A stretch of 34,783 bases of DNA. It comes from Eubacteriales bacterium (lineage in GTDB: Bacteria > Bacillota > Clostridia > Oscillospirales > CAG-272). Numbering within the stretch: position 1 is the first letter of the stretch; each line of letters starts with the position of its first letter. This document shows positions 6,011 through 13,960 of the stretch, one piece after another. Below the pieces are notes generated by a model. It was not told where the DNA came from, did no database searches, and worked only from the letters and a program-made list of their open reading frames with translations. The stretch lies in contig JAHAZT010000075.1 in the NCBI GenBank assembly GCA_018383975.1, positions 1 through 34,783 on the forward strand. Reading direction: 5' to 3'. A program made the translations under genes and the position numbers.

Positions 6011-7804
6011 ATGATACGTTCACACGTACTTATCTGCGGCGGTACGGGCTGTACATCGTCCGGCAGCGTCGCGGTACGCGAGGCGATGGCAAAAGAGCTT
6101 GAGCTCGCAGGTCTTTCGGATGAGGTCAAGATAGTTCAGACGGGTTGTTTCGGACTTTGCGCAAACGGTCCTATCATGATTATCTATCCCGAAGGCACAT
6201 TCTATTCTCACGTCAAGGTTGACGATGTCAAAGAAATCGTTGAGGAGCATCTCCTCAAGGGAAGACTTGTTGAAAGACTTCTTCACAAGGAAACGGACGA
6301 AGGCGTAACCGAAACGGTTCACTCCCTCTCCGATACGAAGTTCTATAAAAAGCAGCACCGCGTTGCTCTCCGCAACTGCGGCGTAATCAACCCCGAAAGC
6401 ATTGACGAATATATCGGCACGGACGGCTATCAGGCGCTCGGCAAGGTTCTTACGGAGATGAAGCCGCAGGAGGTTATAGATACAATCCTCGCGTCCGGTC
6501 TCCGCGGTCGTGGCGGCGCAGGCTTCCCGACGGGAAGAAAGTGGCAGTTCGCCGCCGACCAGCCCGCAGGCAAGAAATACGTTGTATGTAATGCAGACGA
6601 GGGCGACCCCGGTGCATTCATGGACCGTTCCGTTCTCGAAGGCGACCCGCACGCAGTTCTTGAAGCTATGGCTATCGCAGGCTACGCTATCGGCGCAGAC
6701 GAAGGCTATATCTATGTAAGAGCCGAGTACCCCATCGCGGTTCAGCGTCTTACAATCGCAATAAATCAGGCTCGCGAATACGGACTTCTCGGCAAGGATA
6801 TTTTCGGCACGGGCTTCAACTTCGATATCACTCTCCGTCTCGGCGCAGGCGCGTTCGTATGCGGTGAAGAAACAGCCCTCCTCGCTTCCATCGAAGGCAA
6901 GCGCGGCGAGCCTCACCCCCGTCCTCCGTTCCCCGCTGTCAAAGGTCTGTTCGGCAAGCCCACAATCATAAACAACGTTGAAACGCTTGCAAACATCGCT
7001 CAGATTATAAACAAGGGCGCAGACTGGTTTGCTTCAATGGGTACGGAAAAGTCCAAGGGTACAAAGGTGTTCGCTCTCGGCGGCAAGATTACAAACACGG
7101 GTCTTGTTGAAATTCCGATGGGCACGACGCTCCGCGAAATCATCGAAGATATCGGCGGCGGTATCCCGAACGGCAAGAAGTTCAAGGCGGCTCAGACGGG
7201 CGGTCCCTCCGGCGGCTGTATCCCCGCTTCCCTTATAGATACTCCTATCGACTATGACAACCTCCTCGCAATCGGATCAATGATGGGTTCCGGCGGTCTT
7301 ATCGTTATGGACGAGGACAACTGCATGGTTGATATTGCGAAGTTCTTCCTTGAATTCACAGTCGACGAATCCTGCGGTAAGTGTGTTCCCTGCCGTACAG
7401 GTACAAGAAGACTTCTTGAAATTCTTGAAAAGATTACAAGCGGCAACGGCGAAATGGAAGACCTCGACAAGCTCGAAGAGCTCTGCAACTACATCAAGTC
7501 GACCTCGCTCTGCGGTCTCGGACAGACAGCTCCGAACCCCGTCGTTTCCACTCTCCGTTACTTCCGTGACGAATACATAGCGCATATCGTTGATAAGAAG
7601 TGCCCCGCAGGCGTATGCAAAAAGCTGCTTCATTATCACATTGACGCCGAAAAGTGCCGCGGCTGTACAGCCTGCGCGCGTCAGTGCCCGACAAACGCTA
7701 TTTCCGGCGCGGTCAGAACTCCTCACACAATCGACCCCGCAAAATGTATCAAGTGCGGAGCTTGTATGGCAACATGTAAGTTCGGCGCAATCTATAAACA
7801 GTAA
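6011..7804 (+). CDS. hydB: NAD(H)-binding flavoprotein subunit HydB of the [FeFe] hydrogenase
   Basis: 597 residues, NuoF family with extra iron-sulfur domains. Residues 1-100 are a thioredoxin-like [2Fe-2S] domain (Cys9, Cys14, Cys46, Cys50). The NuoF core contains the FMN/NADH loop GRGGAGFPTGRKW (about 165-177), NADEGDPGAFMDR and GAGAFVCGEETALL. A SLBB region follows, then the [4Fe-4S] motif ESCGKCVPCRTGT. The C-terminus carries two [4Fe-4S] motifs (CRGCTACARQCP and CIKCGACMATC). This is the HydB architecture of trimeric NAD/ferredoxin-linked bifurcating hydrogenases, where it is the flavin-containing subunit exchanging electrons with NADH. AAGGAGG precedes the ATG, and hydA follows after 19 bases. 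Confidence 0.95.
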   Translation: MIRSHVLICGGTGCTSSGSVAVREAMAKELELAGLSDEVKIVQTGCFGLCANGPIMIIYPEGTFYSHVKVDDVKEIVEEHLLKGRLVERLLHKETDEGVTETVHSLSDTKFYKKQHRVALRNCGVINPESIDEYIGTDGYQALGKVLTEMKPQEVIDTILASGLRGRGGAGFPTGRKWQFAADQPAGKKYVVCNADEGDPGAFMDRSVLEGDPHAVLEAMAIAGYAIGADEGYIYVRAEYPIAVQRLTIAINQAREYGLLGKDIFGTGFNFDITLRLGAGAFVCGEETALLASIEGKRGEPHPRPPFPAVKGLFGKPTIINNVETLANIAQIINKGADWFASMGTEKSKGTKVFALGGKITNTGLVEIPMGTTLREIIEDIGGGIPNGKKFKAAQTGGPSGGCIPASLIDTPIDYDNLLAIGSMMGSGGLIVMDEDNCMVDIAKFFLEFTVDESCGKCVPCRTGTRRLLEILEKITSGNGEMEDLDKLEELCNYIKSTSLCGLGQTAPNPVVSTLRYFRDEYIAHIVDKKCPAGVCKKLLHYHIDAEKCRGCTACARQCPTNAISGAVRTPHTIDPAKCIKCGACMATCKFGAIYKQ

Positions 7805-7823
7805 GAAAGGAGCTGCGTGAAAA

Positions 7824-9581
7824 ATGGAAAACATGGTTAATGTAAAAATCAACGGTATCCCCGTTGCCGTTCCCGCCGGCTCGACGATACTCGAAGCCGC
7901 ACGCGCGGCGCATATTGATATTCCCACTCTTTGTTATCTCAAAGGTATAAACGAGATCGGCGCGTGCCGTCTCTGCCTTGTTGAAGTCAAGGGCGCAAGA
8001 GGTCTTATGACCGCCTGCGTAACGACAGTAAACGAAGGAATGGAAATATTCACAAACACGGAAAAGGTTCGTCACAACAGAAAGCTCAACCTCCAGCTCG
8101 TTCTCTCCACGCACGAAAAGAAGTGCCTTTCGTGCATCAGAAACCAGCATTGTGAGCTTCAGAAGCTCTGCTCCGACCTCGGAGTTGACAACGAAGATTA
8201 TTATGCAGGCTCTAAGATTCATTACGAGCTTGACACAAGTTCCCCCTCTCTCATCCGTGACGATAACAAATGTATTCTCTGCCGTCGCTGCATAGCGGCT
8301 TGTAACGAACAGGGTATCGGCGTTATCAATTCTCTTGACAGAGGCTTTGATACACACGTCGCTTCCGCTTTTGAAAAGCCCCTTATGACGCAGGCTTGCG
8401 TCGGTTGCGGACAGTGCGTTGTTGCCTGCCCCGTCGGCGCGCTCTATGAAAAGGACGATACCGCAAAGGTATTTGAAGCCATCAGCGATCCGACAAAGCA
8501 CGTTGCCATCTGTATGGCTCCTTCGATCCGCGCAACAATCGGCGAGTGCTTCGGCTATGCGCCCGGCACGGATACGGAAGGCAAGCTCGTTGCGGCGGCA
8601 AAGCGCCTCGGCTTTGACGGTGTATATGACATGAACCTCACAGCCGACCTTACAATTCTTGAAGAGGCTACGGAATTCATTGAAAGATTCACAAGCAAGA
8701 AAAATCTCCCGCTCATGACCTCCTGCTCGCCCGGCTGGGTCAAGTTCTGCGAGCATTATTTCCCGGAATTTACGGACAACCTCTCCACCTGCAAGTCTCC
8801 TCAGCAGATGTTCGGCGCAATGTACAAAACTTACTATGCAAGAAAAATGGGTCTCGACCCCGCGGATATCGTATTCGTTTCCGCAATTCCCTGCACGGCA
8901 AAGAAATTTGAGTGCCGCCGTCCCGACCAGAGCGCGGCAGGCAACGGCATTTTCGACGTCGACTACGCCATCACGACGAGAGAGCTCGCCCGTATGATTG
9001 AAAAAGCGGGCATCGACTACGTCACTCTCCCCGATGAAAAATATGACGCTCCGTTCGATATCGGCTCCGGTGCGGGCGCAATCTTCGGCGCGACAGGCGG
9101 CGTTATGGAAGCCGCTCTCCGTATGGCTGCGGAAGTCGTCCTCGGCACAAAGCTCGAAAAGGTTGACTTTGAAGAGGTCAGAGGCACGGCTCCCATCAAG
9201 TACGCAACGTACAAGCTCGGTGACGCGACTGTAAGAGTTGCGGTTGCAAGCGGCACAAAGAACGCCAAGGAACTTCTTAATAAGGTCAAGAGCGGCGAAG
9301 TCGAAGTTGACTTTATCGAAGTTATGTGCTGTCCCGGCGGCTGTGTAAACGGCGGCGGTCAGCCCGTTCAGAGCGCAAAGACAAAAGCCGAAATCGACCT
9401 CAAGTCCGTTCGTGCTTCCGTTCTTTACAATGCCGATAAGAACCTCCTCACCTACCGCAAATCTCAGGATAACCCCGCAGTACTCAAGCTCTATGAGGAA
9501 TTCCTTGAGAAGCCCGGCAGTCACAAGGCACACGAAATACTCCACACGTCTTATATCAAACGCGGAATATACGAAAACTAA
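7824..9581 (+). CDS. hydA: Catalytic [FeFe] hydrogenase subunit HydA
   Basis: 585 residues, M3-type layout. A [2Fe-2S] domain (Cys37, 48, 51, 65) is followed by a His-Cys3 [4Fe-4S] site (His97, Cys101, 104, 110), two [4Fe-4S] motifs (Cys150/153/156/160 and Cys192/195/198/202) and the H-cluster domain. L1 is TSCSPGW (299-305), L2 is IPCTAKKFE (355-363) and L3 is MCCPGGCVNGGGQP (501-514). The C-terminal small-subunit region ends with AHEILHTSYIKRG. It reduces protons to H2 in the cytoplasm; with HydB and HydC it probably uses NADH and reduced ferredoxin together. It lacks the extra C-terminal [2Fe-2S] domain of Thermotoga HydA. The maturases HydEFG are not in the window. It is the last gene of the cluster, before a strong terminator. 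Confidence 0.95.
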   Translation: MENMVNVKINGIPVAVPAGSTILEAARAAHIDIPTLCYLKGINEIGACRLCLVEVKGARGLMTACVTTVNEGMEIFTNTEKVRHNRKLNLQLVLSTHEKKCLSCIRNQHCELQKLCSDLGVDNEDYYAGSKIHYELDTSSPSLIRDDNKCILCRRCIAACNEQGIGVINSLDRGFDTHVASAFEKPLMTQACVGCGQCVVACPVGALYEKDDTAKVFEAISDPTKHVAICMAPSIRATIGECFGYAPGTDTEGKLVAAAKRLGFDGVYDMNLTADLTILEEATEFIERFTSKKNLPLMTSCSPGWVKFCEHYFPEFTDNLSTCKSPQQMFGAMYKTYYARKMGLDPADIVFVSAIPCTAKKFECRRPDQSAAGNGIFDVDYAITTRELARMIEKAGIDYVTLPDEKYDAPFDIGSGAGAIFGATGGVMEAALRMAAEVVLGTKLEKVDFEEVRGTAPIKYATYKLGDATVRVAVASGTKNAKELLNKVKSGEVEVDFIEVMCCPGGCVNGGGQPVQSAKTKAEIDLKSVRASVLYNADKNLLTYRKSQDNPAVLKLYEEFLEKPGSHKAHEILHTSYIKRGIYEN

Positions 9582-9586
9582 AACAC

Positions 9587-9618
9587 AAAAATCCCCCGCA
9601 TGCGCGGGGGATTTTTTT
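9587..9618 (+). terminator. Strong terminator of the hydrogenase operon
   Basis: AAAAATCCCCCGC (9587-9599), loop ATGC and GCGGGGGATTTTTTT form a perfect GC-rich stem with flanking A and T runs, so it could work in both directions. Confidence 0.92.
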
Positions 9619-9672
9619 GAGATAAAAGAGAAAATCGAAAAGAAAAGGTGCGCCTGCGGCGCGGATTGATTA
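9617..9672 (-). repeat. Intergenic repeat module C, minus-strand copy
   Basis: The reverse complement of this stretch closely matches 17037-17100. Shared parts are a GCGCC-GCA-GGCGC mini-hairpin (9650-9662 here), a CCTTTTCTTTTCGAT tract and a TCTTTTATCTC end. The copies differ mainly by an insertion of about nine bases at 17074-17083. In both places module C directly abuts a GC-rich terminator. Confidence 0.8.
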
Positions 9673-9821
9673 CAAAGGCGACGCCGAGACGGGTTCGGAA
9701 ACCGCCGCAGGCGGTGAGGGATTGTCTTTTTTCTGCGGGAAAATGAGTTTTGCGGTGCCGACTACTCACCCACCGCTTCGCGGTCCCCCCTCTCTCACAA
9801 GAGAGGGCTTAAAACTCCCCG
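9673..9821. other. Gene-free stretch with short hairpins between modules C and A
   Basis: No credible gene. It holds small palindromes: CCGCC-GCA-GGCGG (around 9702-9714), CCGC-TTC-GCGG (around 9773-9783) and CCCTCTC...GAGAGGG (around 9787-9806). The last could help end transcription of the minus-strand thioesterase operon. Base composition resembles palindromic intergenic repeats rather than coding DNA. I found no second copy in this window. Confidence 0.5.
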
Positions 9822-9886
9822 ATAATTGAAGTTTCTTTTGCCTACTTTTCTTTTCAAAGAAAAGTATGGTCAAAGAAAAGTAGGGG
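9822..9886 (-). repeat. Dispersed intergenic repeat, copy 1 (reverse orientation)
   Basis: On the minus strand it reads as a short half-palindrome ending CTTTGACC, a perfect 24-base palindromic unit (9843-9866, TACTTTTCTT arms) and then GGCAAAAGAAACTTCAATTAT. It is identical over 45 bases to 16843-16887. It overlaps the 3' end of the thioesterase gene and supplies its TGA stop. Confidence 0.9.
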
Positions 9887-10607
9887 TGAATTCAAAGCGG
9901 ATGATAGCTTTGAGCGTTCCGTCAGAGGAGAAGAAACATTCGGTGAGCGAGTTTTCGTCGGCGGAGAGCTTTGCCGTTATGATGTCCGATTCCTTTATCG
10001 GCGAGCGATATGAAATGCGATAAGATGTGATCTGTCGTTTTTCATAAAGCTCCTTCGGCATGGTTTCGAGCGCAAGCGTGAAATAATTCGCATTATGAAC
10101 GTGACCGTTATAATCTATGTCGTTCCGACGGAGAAAAACGGGGACTTCGGCGTCGAATTCCTTCGGCGCGACAAGGCGCGGAAGCCTTTCATTCGTTTCG
10201 TCCTCCGGCTCCGGACCGTAAAGAGCAATGAGCTCTTCCGCAGGCTTTACAAGTCTTCCCGTCGACACATCGACGCGCACAAGAACGGCATTGCCTTCGG
10301 CGCAGAGTTCGCCCGCCGCAGTTCTTATTTCCATTCTTCTTTTGCATTGAATTGACGGCTTCAGACCGACGGCGTATGTCGACTGAATGAGCTTTTCGCC
10401 ATATGCGGGAGTGCGGTGAATTTGAATATTCCATTCCGCAACAATCCACGCAACCCCCGCCGCGGTGCCGGAAATGAGGCTGTCGCCGACGGAGTCCGAA
10501 TGGTGACTGCCCGTGTTTTCAAATATGCGGAGGACGGCTTCCGGAGTCATAAGTCCGCCCCTGCCGAAATCCTCTATTCTGCTGCAATATTCTTCGCTGA
10601 ATATCAT
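9870..10607 (-). CDS. Acyl-ACP thioesterase (FatA/FatB-type)
   Basis: 245 residues, a double hot-dog acyl-ACP thioesterase of the bacterial-plant family. It releases fatty acids from acyl-ACP in the cytoplasm. The N-terminal half has GLMTPEAVLRIFENTGSHH. The second half carries the family active-site region RRNDIDYNGHVHNANYF (about 160-176) followed by ALETMP, with the Asn, His and Glu expected for catalysis. Chain-length preference cannot be read. It is the last gene of the minus-strand M16-lgt-folD operon, 38 bases after folD. The last codons (TPTFL, stop) lie inside a dispersed repeat, so the original C-terminus may have been replaced when the repeat arrived. Confidence 0.88.
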   Translation of the reverse strand: MIFSEEYCSRIEDFGRGGLMTPEAVLRIFENTGSHHSDSVGDSLISGTAAGVAWIVAEWNIQIHRTPAYGEKLIQSTYAVGLKPSIQCKRRMEIRTAAGELCAEGNAVLVRVDVSTGRLVKPAEELIALYGPEPEDETNERLPRLVAPKEFDAEVPVFLRRNDIDYNGHVHNANYFTLALETMPKELYEKRQITSYRISYRSPIKESDIITAKLSADENSLTECFFSSDGTLKAIIRFEFTPTFL

Positions 10608-10645
10608 TTTTGTTTACCGTCTTTCATAATTGTTTACGGGGTTGG

Positions 10646-11500
10646 CTATTTTATTCCGTTCTGAATTTTCGCCGCCGTAACGGCGTTTTTCAGCAGCATT
10701 GTGACCGTCATAGGTCCCACTCCGCCCGGGACGGGGGTAATAAATGACGCTATCGGCTCAACCGCGGCGAAATCAACGTCGCCCGTGAGCTTGCCATCCG
10801 GCGTTCGGTTCATACCGACGTCGATTACAACGGCACCCGATTTGACCATATCCGCCGTCACAAAGCCCGCCTTGCCGACTGCGGAAACAAGAATGTCCGC
10901 ACGGCGCGTCACTTCGGAAAGATTTTTCGTTTTGGAATGGCAGATTGTGACCGTGCCGTTTTCATGCAGAAGGAGCATTGCCATGGGCTTGCCGACAATA
11001 TTGCTCCTGCCGATAACAACACATTCCTTTCCCTCCGCGCTTATCCCGCTGCGGTGCAAAAGCTCGATTATTCCTGCGGGAGTGCACGGAAGAAAGCTGA
11101 ATTTTCCCGTCATAATCCTGCCGACGTTTTCGTCACAAAAGGCGTCGACGTCTTTTTTCGGGTCGATATGAGCGATGATATTTTTCTCGTTTATGTGTTT
11201 CGGGAGCGGCAGCTGGACGAGAATACCGTTGATTTCCCGTCGACTGTTCAGCCCGTCAAGCACGGAAATGAGCTCCTCCTCCGAAGTATCCGACGGCATG
11301 GCGATGATTTCCGAGTCGATGCCCGTTTCGTCACAGGCTTTTTTCTTATTGCGGACGTAAATCTGCGAAGCGGGGTCGTCTCCGACGATGACAACCGCAA
11401 GACGGACCTTTATTCCTTTTTCCGCAAGCGCGGCGACCTCCGCTTTTATTTCCGCGCGGACTTCGGCGGAAATCGCCTTTCCGTCAATTATTTTTGCCAT
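10646..11500 (-). CDS. folD: Bifunctional methylenetetrahydrofolate dehydrogenase/cyclohydrolase FolD
   Basis: 284 residues, full length for FolD. It interconverts 5,10-methylene-, methenyl- and 10-formyl-tetrahydrofolate with NAD(P). The catalytic Tyr-x3-Lys is YVRNK (Tyr48, Lys52). Also visible are VQLPLPKHI, the cyclohydrolase-side PCTPAGI, the nucleotide-binding GRSNIVGKPMA and the C-terminal TPVPGGVGPMT signature. A longer in-frame start at 11572 exists inside lgt; MAKIIDGKAI at 11500 is chosen because family members start there. It overlaps the 3' end of lgt by 17 bases, implying translational coupling. The ribosome site is weak (AAAGGCGG). Confidence 0.95.
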   Translation of the reverse strand: MAKIIDGKAISAEVRAEIKAEVAALAEKGIKVRLAVVIVGDDPASQIYVRNKKKACDETGIDSEIIAMPSDTSEEELISVLDGLNSRREINGILVQLPLPKHINEKNIIAHIDPKKDVDAFCDENVGRIMTGKFSFLPCTPAGIIELLHRSGISAEGKECVVIGRSNIVGKPMAMLLLHENGTVTICHSKTKNLSEVTRRADILVSAVGKAGFVTADMVKSGAVVIDVGMNRTPDGKLTGDVDFAAVEPIASFITPVPGGVGPMTVTMLLKNAVTAAKIQNGIK

Positions 11501-12653
11501 CCGAATTTTCACCGCCTTTATCGGAGCTTGCCTCCGAAGTCCCGTCCGACCTTCCGTCATCATACTTTTCATGCTTTGTAAAGGAGATTTTTATCGGCTT
11601 TTCTTCTTCCGTCGACGACCTTTCTTTCTCAAAAAGATTCTTTTTTCTGCTCTCGCGGGCGAGCTTTTCGTCATTGACTTCTTCCGCCTTTTCAAACTCG
11701 TCGGTGTTGAAATCAACCGTTGCGCCCGTTTCCTCACGGGAGTATTTGTTCTTGCCGATACCGAAGAAATACGGGAGAGAGACCTCGCAGCCGGCTCTTA
11801 TCTTGCCGGATTTTTCATCGCGGACGGCAATGATATGGCACGCAATCGTAAGCGGCAGAGAAATCACGAACAGCACCATGCCTAAAAGTGCGGAAACTCT
11901 TATTCCGGTATTGCCGATATAGAGAGAGTCCGTGCGCAGCTGTTCGATAAAAAATCTGCCGAAGCCGTACCAGCCGAGATACCAGAGGAACACCTCTCCG
12001 CCGAACTTCTTCTTTTTATAGAATATGTTTATCAGGATAAATCCTATAAGATTCCATACGGATTCATAGAGGAACGTCGGGTGGACGAATACCATTCCGG
12101 TTGTGCCGAAGTCGTGCATTGTGTTCCCGTTCTGAAGTCCCATGCGGAGAAAATACAGCGGATGAGAGGGGGAAACAAGTCCTCCGTAGGCTTCGCCATT
12201 GAAGAAGTTGCCCCATCTGCCCAGTATCTGCCCTATCATAACGGCGGGAATTATCATATCGGCATATTTGAAAAAGTCGATTTTTTTATGCTTTGCGACG
12301 AGTATCACCGCTATCATACCGCCGATTATTCCGCCGTATATTGCAAGTCCGCCGTTCCATATGGCGATAACGTCATAAAAGGAATGAACGTTGCCATAGA
12401 AAATGACGTAATAAAGTCTTGCGCCGACGATTGCCGAAGGCACGGCAATCAGAGTTGTGTCTATAACGTCGTCCAGCTTGATTTTGGCTTTTCCGGCGCG
12501 ATACGCAAAATAGATAAACGCAAGAATTATCCCTATGCAGATTATCACTCCGTACCACATAACAGGTCTGCCGAAAATCGTGAACGCCACGTTGTTCAGT
12601 CTGAATTCGCCTATTCCCAGTCCCGGAAACGAAATGTTTGATGTGTGTTCCAT
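11484..12653 (-). CDS. lgt: Prolipoprotein diacylglyceryl transferase with a long acidic tail
   Basis: 389 residues. An integral membrane enzyme transferring diacylglycerol from phosphatidylglycerol to the lipobox cysteine of prolipoproteins. Seven or so hydrophobic segments span about residues 20-275. Family motifs are GARLYYV, GGLAIYGG, the signature GRWGNFFNGEAYGG and a late ILGWYGFGRFFIEQLR-like segment with HPTFLYES before it. Typical Lgt proteins are 260-300 residues. Here about 100 extra residues follow the last membrane helix, hydrophilic and rich in Glu, Lys, Ser and Asp, and probably disordered. A TTG lies two codons upstream, but ATG at 12653 is better spaced from AAAGGA. It is 14 bases or so after the upstream M16 gene. 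Confidence 0.93.
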   Translation of the reverse strand: MEHTSNISFPGLGIGEFRLNNVAFTIFGRPVMWYGVIICIGIILAFIYFAYRAGKAKIKLDDVIDTTLIAVPSAIVGARLYYVIFYGNVHSFYDVIAIWNGGLAIYGGIIGGMIAVILVAKHKKIDFFKYADMIIPAVMIGQILGRWGNFFNGEAYGGLVSPSHPLYFLRMGLQNGNTMHDFGTTGMVFVHPTFLYESVWNLIGFILINIFYKKKKFGGEVFLWYLGWYGFGRFFIEQLRTDSLYIGNTGIRVSALLGMVLFVISLPLTIACHIIAVRDEKSGKIRAGCEVSLPYFFGIGKNKYSREETGATVDFNTDEFEKAEEVNDEKLARESRKKNLFEKERSSTEEEKPIKISFTKHEKYDDGRSDGTSEASSDKGGENSDGKNN

Positions 12654-12673
12654 ATTCAAGTTCCTTTTCCGAA

Positions 12674-13960
12674 TTATTTTTCAAGCGGCTCGACTACGCT
12701 CATCGCATAGTATCTCTCGTCAAAGAGTTTACGGAGCAGCTCCTCCGTATACTCAAACGACACCTCCGAAACAGCCTTGCTGTAATCCATAATGTCAATA
12801 TCGTCATGAAGCATAAAGGTTATATTGTCCGCGATGTTCTGCGTTGAGTCAAAGCTTCTCACAAGACTTGCGTAATTCGCTTTCTTCGTTCTCTCGAACT
12901 CGCCTTGGTCAAGTCCCGTTTTCTTCTTTTCTTCGACGTATTTCACGAATTTATCGTAAACGGCTTCCGGATCGTCGCTCTCGCCGACAAGCTCTCCCAT
13001 GCCGAAAACATGGTCAAGCGAATAGCCCGCGCCAAAGCCGCGGACAAGTCCGCTCTCGTAAACGTCGATTGCGAAATCGGAGGTGCCGCCGAAAAGCATG
13101 TCGTAAAGCACGCCGCCGGCGATTGACTTTTTCAGTCGCTCCTTCGGGTCTGCCGGTATATCAATATCCTTTATGCCGATTTCAAACATCGGCTTCGATA
13201 CCGCCATTTGAACCTTTACTCTCTTTTTGTTTACCTCCGCCTTTTCGGAGTTATAGCAGCGGACGATTTTCTTTTCCTCCTGCATGGGAAGGACCTTGTC
13301 CGCAACGGCAAGCACCTGCTCCATTGTAATGTCGCCGCTTGTGACGAGAACCATATTGGAGAGGTTATAGAACGTGCGATAACAGCTGTAAAGCAGGTCT
13401 GCCGTTATCTCCGCAATTGACTCAACCGTGCCGGCGACGTTTATCTTTATCTGACTGTCGGCATAGAGAGCCTCCATCGTGTTGTAATAACGGGCTCTTG
13501 AGGGGTTGTCCTCGCCCATTTTTATTTCCTGACCGATAATTCCCTGCTCCTTTGCGACTGTCTGCGGGGTGAAATACGGCTTTGTGACGTAATCCAGCAG
13601 GATTTCAAGGTTTTCATCATAATGGCTTGTGCACGAGAAAAGGTAAGCCGTCATCTCGCTGGACGTAAACGCGTTTGCATCCGCGCCGTATTTTGCAAAG
13701 CGTGCAAAGGTATCGCTGCCGTCTTCGTTTTCAAACATTTTGTGTTCAAGGAAGTGCGCAATTCCGTCCGGAACCTTTACAAAATCCTTATCGCCCTCAA
13801 GCTTGAAGCAGTTGTCGGCTGCGCCGTATTTTGTCGAAAACAGCGCATAGCTTGTGCGGAATTTTTTCGGAACGACGTAAATATCAAGTCCGCTCTTGTG
13901 CTTTGTGTAATAATATCTTTCGCCTATCGACTTGTCTTCGCGCATTATTATTTCGCTCAT
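12674..13960 (-). CDS. ymfH: M16 (pitrilysin) family zinc peptidase, YmfH-like
   Basis: 428 residues, M16 metallopeptidase. The inverted zinc motif HxxEH is at His69-Glu72-His73 (HFLEH), with a downstream Glu145 (QEIKMGEDNP) as likely third ligand, so this member should be catalytic. Residues beyond about 180 form the second M16 domain. It is paired head-to-tail with a non-catalytic homologue (13957-15237), overlapping it by four bases, as for Bacillus YmfF/YmfH. The pair is therefore expected to work as a heterodimer on short peptides or unfolded segments. The physiological substrate is unknown. Confidence 0.88.
   Translation of the reverse strand: MSEIIMREDKSIGERYYYTKHKSGLDIYVVPKKFRTSYALFSTKYGAADNCFKLEGDKDFVKVPDGIAHFLEHKMFENEDGSDTFARFAKYGADANAFTSSEMTAYLFSCTSHYDENLEILLDYVTKPYFTPQTVAKEQGIIGQEIKMGEDNPSRARYYNTMEALYADSQIKINVAGTVESIAEITADLLYSCYRTFYNLSNMVLVTSGDITMEQVLAVADKVLPMQEEKKIVRCYNSEKAEVNKKRVKVQMAVSKPMFEIGIKDIDIPADPKERLKKSIAGGVLYDMLFGGTSDFAIDVYESGLVRGFGAGYSLDHVFGMGELVGESDDPEAVYDKFVKYVEEKKKTGLDQGEFERTKKANYASLVRSFDSTQNIADNITFMLHDDIDIMDYSKAVSEVSFEYTEELLRKLFDERYYAMSVVEPLEK

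Noticed and set aside
6020..6916. A 298-codon minus-strand frame opposite hydB
   Set aside because: Antisense shadow of hydB; the predicted protein is Ala/Glu/Arg-rich without domains.
8718..8741. TSCSPGW in HydA read as a damaged active site
   Set aside because: Serine in place of the second cysteine is within the variation accepted for this motif in catalytic hydrogenases (TSC[C/S]PxW), so it is not evidence of inactivation.
7749..9545. A 598-codon open frame on the minus strand opposite hydA
   Set aside because: It lies antisense to an unmistakable hydA in a region with strong codon bias, which keeps opposite frames open. No ribosome site, promoter or family match was seen.
12657..12659. 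TTG start for lgt two codons before the ATG
   Set aside because: It is only two bases from AAGGAA, too close for initiation; the ATG at 12653 has normal spacing.
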